A stretch of 64,000 nucleotides of DNA from Zea mays (GCF_902167145.1 NC_050096.1:84254683-84318682), one strand, 5' to 3'; positions 12,152-22,933 are shown, numbered from the stretch's first letter. Numbers and translations: made by a program. Notes: a model not told the origin generated them from the sequence alone.

Positions 12152-13416
12152 AACATCACAAGAAACTTCAACTTGTCCAGAGGACTTGTTAAAGACTCTA
12201 TATGCCCTTGTGTTTGAATCATACCCTAGTAAAAAGCCTTCTACTGTCTTAGGAGCAAATTTAGATTTTCTACCTCTTTTAACAAGAATAAAGCATTTGC
12301 TACCAAAGACTCTAAAATATGAAATATTGGGCTTTTTACCGGTTAGGAGTTCATAGGATGTCTTCTTGAGGATTCAGTGTAGATACAACCGGTTGATGGC
12401 GTAGTAGGCGGTGTTGACTGCCTCGGCCCAAAACCGATCTGAAGTCTTGTACTCATCAAGCATGGTTCTTGCCATGTCCAATAGAGTCATATTCTTCCTC
12501 TCCACTACACCATTTTGTTGTGGGGTGTAGGGAGAAGAGAACTCATGCTTGATGCCCTCCTCCTCAAGGAAGCCTTCAATTTGTGAGTTCTTGAACTCCG
12601 TCCCGTTGTCGCTTCTAATCTTTTTTATCCTCAAGCCGAACTCATTTTGAGCTTGTCTCAAGAATCCCTTTAAGGTCTCTTGGGTATGAGATTTTTCCTG
12701 CAAAAAGAATACCCAAGTGAAGCGAGAATAATCATCCACAATTACTAGACAGTACTTACTCCCGCCGATGCTTATGTAAGCAATCGGGCCGAATAGATCC
12801 ATGTGTAGGAGCTCCAGTGGCCTGTCAGTTGTCATGATGTTCTTATGTGGATGGTGAGCACCAACTTGCTTTCCTGCTTGGCATGCGCTACAAACCCTGT
12901 CTTTCTCAAAATGAACATTGGTTAATCCTAAAATGTGCTCTCCCTTTAGAAGCTTATGAAGATTCTTCATCCCAACATGTGCTAGTCGGCGATGCCAGAG
13001 CCAGCCCATGTTAGTCTTAGCAATTAAGCAAGTGTCGAGTTCAGCTCTATCAAAATTCACTAAGTATAGCTGACCCTCTAACACTCCGTTAAATGCTATT
13101 GAATCATCACTTCTTCTAAAGACAGTGACACCTACATCAGTGAATAGACAGTTGTAGCCCATTTTGCATAATTGAGATACAGAAAGCAAATTGTAATCTA
13201 AAGAATCTACAAGAAAAACATTGGAAATAGAATGGTCAGGAGATATAGCAATTTTACTCAATCCTTTGACCAAACCTTGATTTCCATCCCCGAATGTGAT
13301 AGCTCGTTGGGGATCTTAGTTTTTCTCGTAGGAGGAGAACATCTTCTTCTCCCATGTCATGTGGTTTGTGCACCCGCTGTCGATGATCCAACTTGAGCCC
13401 CCGGACGCATAAACCT
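12152..13416 (-). pseudogene. Element B protease and integrase
   Basis: Protease site (IDSGCTNHMT, near 13370-13395), then the pre-integrase finger (WHRRLAHVGMKNLHK, CSACQAGKQVG) and the integrase core with DLFGP, IRSDNGTEF and QNGVVERKN. A TGA at 12374 (after AINRLYLH) replaces a codon that is Arg in A and F, a likely CGA-to-TGA change. A TAG near 13317 also interrupts the start of the domain (a CAA or CAG in A and F). The integrase C-terminal part continues from 12373 to 12152. Not functional as it stands. Confidence 0.85.
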
Positions 13417-13427
13417 ACAAAACATGT

Positions 13428-16065
13428 TTAGTTCTTGACTTTAGGTATCCAAATGGTTTTGGGTCCTTTGGCATTAGATACAAGAACTTTGGGTACCCAA
13501 ACACAAGTCTTTGACCCCTTGTGCTTGCCCCCAACATATTTGGCAACTACCTTGCCGGATTTGTTAGTTAAAACATAAGATGCATCAAAAATTTTAAATG
13601 AAATGTTATGGTCATTTGATGCACTAGGAGTTTTCTCCTTAGGCAACTTAGCACGGGTTGGTTGCCTAGAGCTAGATGTCTCACCCTTATACATAAAAGC
13701 ATGGTTAGGGCCAGAGTGAGACTTCCTAGAGTGAATTCTCCTAATTTTGCTCTCAGGATAACCGGCAGGGTACAAAATGTAACCCTCGTTATCCTGAGAC
13801 ATGGGAGCCTTGCCCTTAACAAATTTGGACAATTTCTTAGGAGGGGCATTAAGCTTGACATTGTCTCCCTGTTGGAAGCCAATGCCATCCTTAATGCCAG
13901 GGCGTCTCCCTCTATAGAGCATGCTTCTAGCAAATTTAAATTTTTCATTTTCTAATCATGCTCGGCAATCTTAGCATCTAGTTTTGCTATATGATCATTT
14001 TGTTGTTTAATTAAAGCCATGTGATCATGAATAGCATTAACATCAACATCTCTACATCTAGTACAGATAGAAGTGTGCTCAACAGTAGATGTAGAGGGTT
14101 TGCAAGATTTTAATTCTACAACCTTAGCATGCAAAATATCATTTTTAGTTCTAAGGTCGGAAATAGTAGCATTGCAAACATTAAAATCCTTAGCCTTAGC
14201 AAGCAATGTTTCATTCTCAATCCTAAGGCTAGCAAGAGACATGTTTAATTCTTCAATCTTAGCAAGTAAATCATTATTATCATTTCTAAGATTGGGAATT
14301 GAAACATTACAAGTAATAGAATCAACCTTAGCTAACAAATTAGTATTCTCATTTCTAAGGTTGTCTATAGTCTCATGACAAGTGCTTAGTTCACTAGATA
14401 ATTTTTCACATTTTTCAACTTCTAGAGAATAAGCATTTTTAACTTTAACATACTTTTTGTTTTCCTTGATTAGGAAGTCCTCTTGAGAGTCCAAGAGGTC
14501 ATCCTTCTCATGGATGGCACTAATTAATTCATTTAATTTCTCTTTTTGTTGCATGTTTAAGTTGGCAAAAAGAGTGCGCAAGTTATCTTCCTCATCACTA
14601 GCATTTTCATCACTAGAGGATTCATATCTAGTGGAGGATTTAGATTTAACCTTCTTCTTTTTGCCGTCCTTTGCCATGAGGCACTTGTGGCCGACGTTGG
14701 GGAAGAGAAGTCCCTTGGTGACGGCGATGTTGGCGGCGTCCTCGTCGTCGGAGGAGTCGCTAGAGCTTTCGTTGGAGTCCCACTCGCGACAAACATGGGC
14801 ATCGCCACCCTTCTTCTTGTAGTATCTCTTCTTCTCCTTTCTTCTCCCCTTCTTGTCGTCACCCCTGTCACTGTCACTAGAAATAGGACATTTAGCTATA
14901 AAGTGACCGGGCTTACCACACTTGTAGCAAACCTTCTTGGAGTGGGGCTTGTAATCTTTCCCCCTCCTTTGTTTGAGGATTTGGCGGAAGCTCTTGATGA
15001 CGAGCGCCATTTCCTCGTTGTCGAGCTTGGAGGCGTCGATGGGTGTTCTACTTGGTGTAGACTCCTCCTTCTTCTCCTCCGTCGCCTTGAATGCGACCGG
15101 TTGTGCTTCGGATGTGGAGGGGCCGTCAAGCTCGTTGATCTTTCGTGAGCCCTTGATCATAAATTCAAAGCTCACAAAATTCCCGATTACTTCCTCGGGG
15201 GTCATTAGTGTGTACCTTGGGTTACCATGAATTAATTGTACTTGAGTAGGGTTAAGAAATATAAGTGATCTCAAAATAACCTTAACCACCTCGTGGTCAT
15301 CCCATTTCTTGCTCCCGAGGTTTCGCACTTGATTCACCAAGGCCTTGAGCCGGTTGTACATATCTTGTGGCTCCTCCCCTTAGCGAAGATGGAAGCGACC
15401 GAGCTCCCCCTCGATCGTTTCCCGCTTGGTGATCTTGGTGAGTTCATCACCCTCGTGCGCCGTCTTGAGCACGTCCCAAACTTCCTTGGCGCTTTTTAGT
15501 CCTTGCACCTTGTTGTACTCCTCCCTACTTAGAGAGGCAAGGAGTATGGTTGTGGCTTGGGAGTTGAAGTGCTCAATTTGGGCCACCTCGTCAATATCAT
15601 AATCTTCATCCCCTACGGATGGTACCTGTACACCAAACTCAACAACATCCCATATACTTTTGTGGAGTGAGGTTAGATGAAATTGCATTAAATCACTCCA
15701 CCTAGCATAATCTTCACCATCAAAAGTTGGTGGTTTGCCTAATGGGACGGAAAGTAAAGGTGTATGTTTAGGAATGCGAGGGTAGCGTAGGGGATCTTAC
15801 TGAACTTCTTGCGCTCATGGCGCTTAGAAGTTACGGAGGGCGCGTCGGAGCCGGAGGTGGAAGGTGATGAAGTGTCGGTCTCGTAGTAGACCACCTTCCT
15901 CATCTTCTTTACCTTGTCGCCACTCCGATGCGACTTGCGAGAAGAGGCTTTCTTCTCCTTCCCCTTTCCCTTTTTGCGGGACTCTTCCGAAGAAGCCTTC
16001 CTGTGGCTTGTAGTGGGCTTTTCGCCGGTCTCCATCTCCTTCTTGGCGTGATCTCCCGACATCAC
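13428..16065 (-). pseudogene. Element B gag
   Basis: The start is the ATG at 16065 (MMSGDHAKKEMETGEK). A Lys/Ser-rich N-terminus is followed by the copia gag core (SLHKSIWDVVEFG, FNSQATTILLASLSREEYNKVQG, KEVWDVLKTAHEGDE), a CCHC knuckle (CYKCGKPGHFIAKC, near 14890-14935), an Asp/Ser-rich stretch and a coiled coil of about 200 residues, ending WIPKVKN at a TAA at 13428. Breaks: a frameshift near 15735, a TAA after GRFHLR at 15380, and a frameshift near 13950. The long coiled coil is typical of maize Sireviruses. Confidence 0.87.
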
Positions 16066-16096
16066 TTCAAGCGGTTAGGCTCTAATGAAGCACCGG

Positions 16097-16108
16097 GCTC
16101 CGATACCA
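16097..16108 (-). other. Element B primer binding site
   Basis: On the minus strand TGGTATCGGAGC, two bases inside the 5' LTR. It is the initiator-Met tRNA site used by copia elements with one mismatch (A and F read TGGTATCAGAGC). The mismatch is probably a later mutation. Confidence 0.85.
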
Positions 16109-16110
16109 AT

Positions 16111-17419
16111 TGATAGTCGCCTAGAGGGGGGGGTGAATAGGGCGAAACTGAAATTTACAAAGTTAATCACAACTACAAGCCGGGTTAGCGTTAGAAATAG
16201 AAATGAGTCCGAGAGAGAGAGGGAGCAAAACAAATCACGAGCGAATAAAGAGTGAGACACATGGATTTGTTTTACCGAGGTTCGGTTCTCGCAAACCTAC
16301 TCCCCGTTGAGGAGGCCACACAGGCCGGGTCTTTTTCAACCTTTTCCCTCTCTCAAACGGTCCCTCGGACCGAGTGAGCTTCTTCTTCTCAAACACTTGG
16401 AACACAAAGTTCCCGCAAGGACCACCACACAATTGGTGTCTCTTGCCTCAATTACAAGTGAGTTTGGTCTCAAGAAAGATTGAGAAAGAAAAGAAGCAAT
16501 CCAAGCGCAAGAGCTCGAAAGAACACAAACAAATCTCTCTCACTAATCACTAAGGCGTTGTGTGGAATTTGGAGAGGATTTGATCACTTGGGTGTGTCTA
16601 GAATTGAATGCTAGAGCTCTTGTAAGTAGTTGAAGTGGGAAAACTTGGATGCAATGAATGGTGGGTGGTTGGGGGTATTTATAGCCCTAACCACCAAACT
16701 AGCCGTTTGGTGGGGCTGTCTGTCGCATGGTGCACCGGACAGTCCGGTGCGCCAGCCACGTCACCAAAGCCGTTGGGTTCCGACCGTTGGAGCTCTGTCT
16801 TCTGGGCCCGCCTGGATGTCCGGTGGCGCACCGGACATGTACTGTAGAGTGTCCGGTGCGCCAGTATGGGCGTGCCTGACTTCTGCGCGCGCTGGCGCAT
16901 TTAATGCGCTGCAGGTAGCCGTTGGCGCCGAAATATCCGTTGCTTCGATGTCACACCGGACAGTCCGGTGTACACCGGACATGTCCGGTGAATTATAGCG
17001 GACTGGCCGTTGCGAATTCCCGAAGCTGGCGAGTTCCTAAGGCGCCGTTCCTTGGAGCACCGGACACTGTCCGGTGTACACCGGACAGTCCGGTGAATTA
17101 TAGCGGAGCGCCTCTGGATTTTCCCGAAGGTGACGAGTTTGACTTGGAGTCCTCTGGTGCACCGGACACTATCCGGTGGTGCACCGAACACTGTCCGGTG
17201 GCACACCGGACAGTCCGGTGCGCCAGACCAGAGGTGCCTTTGGTTGTCCCTTTGCTCTTTTGTTGAACCCAATACTTGGTCTTTTTATTGGCTAAGAGTG
17301 AACCTTTGGCACCTGTATAACTTATACACTAGAGCAAACTAGTTAGTCCAATTATTTGTGTTGGGCAATTCAACCACCAAAATTATTTAGGAACTAGGTG
17401 TAAGCCTAATTCCCTTTCA
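16111..17419 (-). repeat. Element B, 5' LTR (right copy)
   Basis: 1309 bp. It carries the ancestral orientation of the 16825-16862 palindrome loop (as in A and F) and one more palindrome unit than the 3' LTR (17058-17076 plus 17079-17095, against one at 8994-9010). Confidence 0.93.
16676..16684 (-). promoter_or_regulatory. TATA box in 5' LTR of element B
   Basis: Minus strand CTATAAATA. The palindrome array lies upstream of it in sense direction, which fits a U3 promoter with repeated upstream sites. Confidence 0.6.
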
Positions 17420-17424
17420 ACCAT

Positions 17425-18355
17425 CTAGCTCAATGATTTTCTTTGAGCCTTTGATCATCAACTCAAAGCTCACAAAATTTCCTATCACTTCTTTGGGAGA
17501 CATTAGTGTGTATCTAGGATTACCACGAATTAATTGAACTTGCGTAGGGTTAAGAAAAACAAGTGATCTAAGAATAACCTTGACCATTTCATGGTCATCC
17601 CATTTTGTGCTCCCGAGGTTGCGCACTTGGTTCACCAAGGTCTTCAAGCGGTTGTACATGGCTTGAGGGTCTTCGCCTTGGTTGAGTCAGAACCGACCGA
17701 GCTCCCCCTCGATCGTCTCCTGCTTGGTGATTTTGGTCACCTCATCTCCTTCGTGCGCGGTCTTAAGCACGTTCCAAATTTCCTTTGCGCTCTTCAACCC
17801 TTGCACCTTATTATACTCCTCTTGACTTAGAGAGGCGAGTAGTATAGTAGTGGCTTGGGAGTTGAGGTGTTGGATTTGCTCGACCTCCTCCGAGTCGTAA
17901 TCCTTGTCTCCCTTCTTTGGTACCTGCGCTCCATACTCAACAATTTCCCATATACTTTTGTGGAGTGAGGTTAGGTGATGCCTCATTTTATCACTCCACA
18001 TAGAATAATCTTCACCTTCAAGCATAGGTGGTTTTCCTAATGGAACGGAAAGAAATGGAGTACGTTTTGAAATGCGAGGGTAGCGAAAGGGCATCTTACT
18101 ATATTTCTTGCGCTCATGGCGCTTAGAAGTGACGGATGCCGATTCTGAGCCGGAGGTGGAGGGTGACGAAGAGTCGGTCTCGTAGTAGACCACCTTCTTC
18201 ATCTTCTTCTTCTTGTCACCCTTCCGTTGGGACTTGATGGAGGAAGAGGACTCCTCCTTGTGCTTGTGGGCGGACTCCATTGAGTGTGTTCTCCCCGAGC
18301 TTGCGGACTTGTCGCCGGTCCCGATCTCCCTCTTGGCGGATGCTCCCGACATCAC
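17425..18355 (-). pseudogene. Element A gag, N-terminal part
   Basis: The start is the ATG at 18355 (MMSGASAKREIGTG). The N-terminus is basic and Ser-rich with the conserved KKMKKVVYYETDSSSPSTSGS block, then the gag core (SLHKSIWEIVEYG, LNSQATTILLASLSQEEYNKVQG). A TGA at 17687 follows LGRF, where F reads LGRFKLNQGED. The frame resumes to 17420, where B is inserted after IIELDG. The other half of gag is at 6345-8046. Confidence 0.87.
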
Positions 18356-18386
18356 TTCGAGCGGTTAGGATCTAATGAAGTACCGG

Positions 18387-18398
18387 GCTCTGATACCA
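18387..18398 (-). other. Element A primer binding site
   Basis: Minus strand TGGTATCAGAGC, two bases inside the 5' LTR; complementary to the 3' end of initiator-Met tRNA as in most plant copia elements. Confidence 0.88.
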
Positions 18399-18400
18399 AT

Positions 18401-19630
18401 TGAAAGTCGCCTAGAGGGGGGGTGAATAGGGCGAATCTGAAATTTATAAACTTAAGCACAACTACAAGCCGGGTTAGCGTTAGAAATATGAACGAGTCCG
18501 AGAGAGAGAGGGTGAAAAACAAATCACGGGCAAATAAACAGTGAGACACGATGATTTGTTTTACCGAGGTTCGGTTCTTGCAAACCTACTTCCCGTTAAG
18601 GTGGTCATAAAGACCGGGTCTCTTTCAACCCTTTCCCTCTCTCAAACGGTCCCTTAGGCCGAGTGAGCTTCTCTTCTCAATCAAACGGAACACAAAGTTC
18701 CTGCAAGGACCACCACACAATTGGTGTCTCTTGCCTCGGTTACAATTGAGTTTGATCACAAGAACGAATGAGAAAGAAAAGAAACAATCCAAGCGCAAGA
18801 GCTCAAATGAACACAAATGTCGTTCTCTCTAGTCACTATTTGATTTGGAGTGATTCCGGACTTGGGAGAGAATTTGATCTCTTTGGTTGTGTCTAGAATT
18901 GAATGCTATAGCTCTTGTAATGTGTCGAAGGTGGAAAACTTGGATGCCATTGAATGTGGGGTGGTTGGGGTATTTATAGCCCCAACCACCAAAAGTGGCT
19001 GTTGGAAGGCTGCTGTCGCATGGCGCACCGGACAGTCCGGTGCGCCACTGGACACTATCCGGTGCGCCAGCCACGTCAGCAGGTCGTTGGGTTCTGATCG
19101 TTTGAGCTCTGACTGGTGGGGCCTCTGGGCTGTCCGGTGGTGCACCGGACAGGTCCTGTAGACTATCCGGTGCGCCTCCTGCGCGTGCTCTGACTCTGCC
19201 GCGTACTGTAGCGCATTTAATGCGGTTGCAGTCGACCGTTGGCGCGAAGTAGTCGTTGCTCCGCTGGCACACCGGACAGTCCGGTGCTTCACCGGACAGT
19301 CCGGTGAATTATAGCGGAGCGGCCTCCCATTTTCCCGAAGGTGGCAAGTTCAGCTTTAAGTTTCCTGGTGCACCGGACACTGTCCGGTGGTGCACCTGAC
19401 ACTGTCCGGTTGCACACCGGACAGTTCGGTGCGCCAGACCATAGTGCCTTTTGGGATGTCTTTAGCTCTCTTTGTTTGAACCCTTTATTGGTCTTTTTAT
19501 TGGCTTATTGTGAACCTTTGGCACCTGTAAAACTTATAGACTAGAGCAAACTAGTTAGTCCAATTATTTTGTTGGGCAATTCAACCACCAAAATCAATTT
19601 AGGAAAAGGTGTAAACCTATTTTCCTTTCA
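18401..19630 (-). repeat. Element A, 5' LTR (right copy)
   Basis: 1230 bp. Palindromes lie between about 19022 and 19435. Two units (19270-19286, 19290-19306) stand before GAATTATAGCGG, against one in the 3' LTR. Point differences from the left LTR are spread through the length, more than between B's LTRs. Confidence 0.92.
18971..18979 (-). promoter_or_regulatory. TATA box in 5' LTR of element A
   Basis: Minus strand CTATAAATA at the same place as in element B. Confidence 0.55.
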
Positions 19631-19635
19631 GGATG

Positions 19636-19910
19636 ACGTGATTAGTGATGACCTAATCTCTATTTGGGTCGGGCCAAGGTATTGTCCAGGCAATACTGGG
19701 CCATATTGGGCCCTCCGCTCCTGACTAGGAGTGAGGAGGTGATTCGGAGCACCCTGCTTTTATTTTTAGCACTAAATAATTATTTGTTTAAATGTTGGTA
19801 TTGTATAGATTTCCCTTTGAAATTTACCAATCTATTTTGAATAAAGACTGTGCGTGAAATTTATTAGTGTATAGTGCCTAGGCTCCAACTCCGAGCTGGC
19901 TCCACCACTG
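19636..19910 (-). mobile_element. Terminal segment of the hAT transposon with its inverted repeat
   Basis: The segment ends at 19910 with CTGGCTCCACCACTG (19896-19910), which reads CAGTGGTGGAGCCAG on the minus strand. This matches the form of terminal inverted repeats of plant hAT elements with TTF-finger transposases. It sits on the 5' side of the transposase reading frame (1-725), separated from it only by element A, so both pieces are one element. The other terminus would lie left of the window. Expected 8-bp TSD copy: TTGGTATC at 19911-19918, not testable here. Confidence 0.6.
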
Positions 19911-20134
19911 TTGGTATCAGAATGTTATAGAAGATCAATATTTTAATAGTGTATCTTTGTCGTGTATCGGAAGAAAGTGAATTTGATTATGCGTGGCAAG
20001 TGGCAACGTAGTTTCTCAACGATTGTATTGACGCTTTAGATTTTAAAGCACGTATGTATTTAACTAAAAATAATAACTGTAATTATTTTTTTATGTAGAC
20101 CCAACGAGGCTCTTTTCTTCGAAGCCCCCACGAA
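19911..20134. other. Intergenic, nothing recognised
   Basis: AT-rich spacer between the hAT terminus and the first MITE. No open frame, repeat or RNA gene seen. Confidence 0.5.
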
Positions 20135-20261
20135 GGGCTTGTTCGGTTATTTTCGATCCATATGGATTGGAGGGGATTGATACGGATTGGAGGGGATTTT
20201 GACTTATCAGGGATTGAAACCCCCTCAATCCATATGAATTGGGGTAGAACCGAACAACCCC
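20135..20261. mobile_element. Short MITE, about 127 bp
   Basis: Imperfect terminal inverted repeats: GGGCTTGTTCGGTT on the left and AACCGAACAACCCC on the right. The arms extend inward around CCATATGGATTGGAGGGG and its partner CCCCTCAATCCATATG, so the whole unit could fold into a hairpin. Flanks share GAA (or CGAA). The superfamily is uncertain because the duplication is not the TTA/TAA of Tourist elements. Confidence 0.6.
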
Positions 20262-20421
20262 GAAAAGGGCCGCCTACCAGATAATTTCTTCTCCCAACTT
20301 GGATGTGGCTTGGCATAACGGCCCAACAAGAGCTGTTTCCGTTGATCCGTTGCCGTCCGCAGCACAAAGCCGGCACGAGGCGGACAAAGACGCGGACGGA
20401 GTACAAGGTGAAGGACCTTTA

Positions 20422-20854
20422 GGCCCTGTTTGGGAGAGTTTCACTTCAAAAACTTCAGCTTTGGTTTTCCAGTTTCACTATAAAACAGCTCCAGCAAATT
20501 GTTAAGGTGAGTTCCAGGAGCGTTTGGTTTGTATATGGACTCCAACTTCTATAGTACAATTGATTTGTGTGGGTTTCCTTGATTACCCTTGATGATTAGT
20601 GGGTTGTCGCCAGAGAGAACGGAAATTGTATGTTGCGTAACCAGTGGCATGGTGGGTAATTTTCGTACAGCTTCATGAGGAGATATAGAAACAGTGTTTT
20701 TGAAGCACCCTCTAAGGAGCTTCATGAATTTCATGAAACAGACCTCTAGTTTCGATTTTTTTTAAAACTAAAGCTCGTGGAGCTGGACCTGTTTGGGTTG
20801 AAGAAGTTCGAACAAAATTGAAATTCTTGAAGTGAAGCTCTCCCAAACAGGGCC
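20422..20854. mobile_element. Tourist-like (PIF/Harbinger) MITE, 433 bp
   Basis: Terminal inverted repeats of about 28 bp with one mismatch begin GGCCCTGTTTGGGAGAG on both ends, and the 3-bp duplication TTA is present at 20419-20421 and 20855-20857. No transposase frame. It ends 372 bp before the start codon of the CURT1 gene, so it is part of that gene's upstream region. Confidence 0.75.
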
Positions 20855-21226
20855 TTACACGCGGCAGCCGCGCGATCGATCAGGCATTTCGAAGCCGAAG
20901 CAGGTCGAATGAATGGCGGACGGCCACACCACGCCACGCAACACGAGAAAAAAGTTCCCCGCTAATCGTCGGCCGACGGATCAGTTTTCGCTAATCCAGA
21001 CCGCAAACGGGGCCCGGCATCCGTTCCATCCCCAACGCCCCCATCTTATCATCTTCCCCCGGGGAACGTGTGGCGCCCGTGCCCCACTTCATCCGCGCGC
21101 GCGTCAGAGACTCAGAGCCCAAGCATAGACGTGCGCCTTCAGCAGCGCGCAGCGACGTCACCTGAGCGCGCGACACGCCCCAGCGTCCACAGTTCACTGC
21201 GCGCGCGTCGTGCAGGACACCACACC
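20855..21226 (+). promoter_or_regulatory. Presumed promoter and 5' untranslated region of the CURT1 gene
   Basis: GC-rich toward the gene. An I-box core (GATAAG on the minus strand, 21045-21050) and an ACGT-containing stretch (AACGTGTGGC near 21064) are present; such motifs are common in light-regulated photosynthesis genes but are short enough to occur by chance. I see no clear TATA box. Confidence 0.35.
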
Positions 21227-22494
21227 ATGGCACCTGCCGCCCCTGCTGCCACGGGCGCGGCGAGCCCCGCCGTCACCAAGGGCGGCGGCAAGGTTGCAGC
21301 ACGCTCCGTCAGGCTGGGGCTGCCCGCGCTGCCGCCGCTGCCCGGCCTCAGCCTCGCCGCGCAGGGCCAGACCCGGGCCGCGTCGTCCTTGTGTGAGTGA
21401 CTGACTGTCTGTGGTTCTTCTTACCTTTGAGTGAGCGTGGCTGTTCTTACCTCTGCGCGCGCGCACCTGTCGGTGCAGACAAGCGGCTGGCGAGGGACGT
21501 GGTGGCCATGGCCGCGGGGGAGCCGGCGGCGCCTCAGGCTGCCAACGAGGAGCTGACCGAGTTCGTCGACGCGTTGAAAAAGGAGGTACGTACGGGTTCC
21601 CGCGGCGACCATGCCATGGCGCGTCGCGTTTTGTCCAGTCTGTGCTCGTTCGTTCATAAGTATATAGGCTGGTCGCAGCACGATGACACGTCTTCTTCTT
21701 GTTGCTGCTGCTTGCGTGGTGAAGTGGGACAGGATCGAGGACAAGTACGCGGTGACCACGCTCGCCGTCGCCGCCACGCTTGGCATGTGGAGCGCCGGTG
21801 GAGTAGTGTCGGTATACTGAACGTCCTTTGCCCATTTCGACGGATGGCACTGGATCCTGTCTGCGTGTGTAGATAGAGTAACTAACGAGTGTTTATGTTT
21901 GGTGCCACTACCTCGCAGGCAATCGATAGGCTCCCCGTGGTTCCTGGTCTGATGCAGGCCGTTGGAATTGGATACAGCGGGGTAAGAACACCCACTTCCG
22001 AGTAAAGCTTCAGATCATAACAATAGAGCTATTGTGACGCATAATTATGACAAATGTGGGATAGATTTCGCATTGAGCCCTGCAATGTTCACAACTTTTG
22101 GTTGTCATGTCCTTTTTTTTAATATCAACTCTACCGTTTATCTACTGAATCTTTTCACCTTTTCATATATTATATATATGCTTTTTTGATGCAGTGGTTC
22201 GCGTACCGAAACCTGCTATTCAAGCCTGACAGGTAATGAAACAGTACGCCTATTTCATTCAGCGTCCAAATTTTGCATATGCAAAGACAAAACGTGTTAA
22301 TTAGCTAGTAATCATTTGCTAGCAACCAGTATGTATAGCCAATCCTGAATATTTCTACCTCCAGAACAATCGTGTCAAGCATTGGATAAATTTCTTTGGT
22401 TTCCTTGGTTAGTGCTCAAACAACTGCACTCTGTTTCAGGGATGCTTTCTTTGCGAAGGTCAGGGAGATCTACGAGGATATTATCAGCGCTTAA
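21227..22494 (+). CDS. CURT1: CURVATURE THYLAKOID 1 family protein (CAAD domain), chloroplast; six exons
   Basis: Exons at 21227-21392, 21479-21585, 21725-21811, 21919-21981, 22195-22232 and 22440-22494 splice with GT-AG introns in phase to 171 residues. Residues 1 to about 55 are Ala/Ser/Pro-rich with several Lys and Arg and almost no acids, as in a chloroplast transit peptide. The CAAD domain follows: WDRIEDKYAV (92-101), a first membrane segment (about 100-120), IDRLPVVPGLM, a second membrane segment (about 126-150) with GIGYSGWFAYRNLLFKPDR, and a short amphipathic C-terminal helix. CURT1 proteins oligomerise in thylakoid membranes and bend them at grana margins. The C-terminus hints at the CURT1D or 1C type, but I cannot settle the subgroup. 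This is the only intact-looking host gene here. The exon 3 acceptor was chosen at 21724 because it gives WDRIED; one at 21732 is less likely. Confidence 0.88.
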
Positions 22495-22919
22495 CAGATG
22501 GGAGCACCAATGCAAAGCTCATCCAAATTAATGAAGTTCACTTTAAGACATCCTTCTAGTTTGCTGCTGTTCAGTTGTTTTTGCTGTGATGTATTTCAGT
22601 GTAGCTTCTAATTTGGTCCTTACTCAGTGCACGTATGGATAAGTAATTTGGACGTTAAATTTAGTTTTCTGGCCCAACAGATTCGGTTCACGCAAAAAAA
22701 AATAGTAGCCACTACAACTTGTCCAGTAATCATGTTTTTTTTTTGCAACTACTACAATTTGAGTACAACTAAAGTATTATCCCGATAGGAAGAAGTCCAT
22801 AGTCCACGTGTAGCTATCGAAACGCCGCTCGAGTCCGATTCTGGCCATTAAATTGCAGATATAGATCAATTTAGTTTCAAATACTGTTTGCTCCTTTATA
22901 CGTAATAAAAATAAATAAA
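22495..22919 (+). other. 3' untranslated region and downstream spacer of the CURT1 gene
   Basis: No frame or repeat recognised. An AATAAA occurs at 22904-22909, too far from the stop to be confident that it is the polyadenylation signal. Confidence 0.4.
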
Positions 22920-22924
22920 AATAT

Positions 22925-22933
22925 TGATGTAAT
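22925..22933 (-). repeat. Nine-base stub of element C's 3' LTR
   Basis: TGATGTAAT. The right LTR of C begins with the same nine bases and continues ATTAGAG, which is what follows element D at 45602. The last five bases (GTAAT) are the target duplication of D. Confidence 0.85.

Larger units (their letters stand above)
8047..17419 (-). mobile_element. Element B: Ji/Opie-like Sirevirus nested in gag of element A
   Basis: LTRs at 8047-9334 (1288 bp) and 16111-17419 (1309 bp) are flanked by ACCAT at 8042-8046 and 17420-17424. Removing B rejoins A's gag. Coding is on the minus strand in the order gag, PR, INT, RT, RH. The LTRs are nearly identical outside the palindromes, where one loop is inverted and one unit is gained or lost, so B is younger than A by nesting and appearance. 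It is not autonomous: gag has a stop and frameshifts, integrase has a TGA, and the linker between integrase and RT is frameshifted. The RT-RNase H frame is continuous for 496 codons. Confidence 0.94.
1288..19630 (-). mobile_element. Element A: Ji/Opie-like Sirevirus (Ty1/copia), outer copy, split by element B
   Basis: The two LTRs (1288-2497 and 18401-19630) begin TG and end CA in plus orientation and are flanked by the 5-bp duplication GGATG at 1283-1287 and 19631-19635. The internal region reads on the minus strand: primer binding site at 18387-18398, gag, protease, integrase, reverse transcriptase, RNase H, then a long 3' untranslated region with repeated polypurine tracts. The order PR-INT-RT-RH, the long coiled-coil gag and the U3 palindromes identify a maize-type Sirevirus. 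Element B sits inside gag at 8047-17419. Without B the element is about 9 kb. It is dead: gag and pol have several stops, RT has lost a catalytic Asp and RNase H has a deletion of about 240 bp. A landed inside a hAT transposon. Confidence 0.93.

Noticed and set aside
19911..19921. TTGGTATCAGA resembling a copia primer binding site on the plus strand
   Set aside because: The adjacent sequence ends in a hAT terminal repeat, not an LTR end in CA, and no plus-strand gag follows. Chance match.
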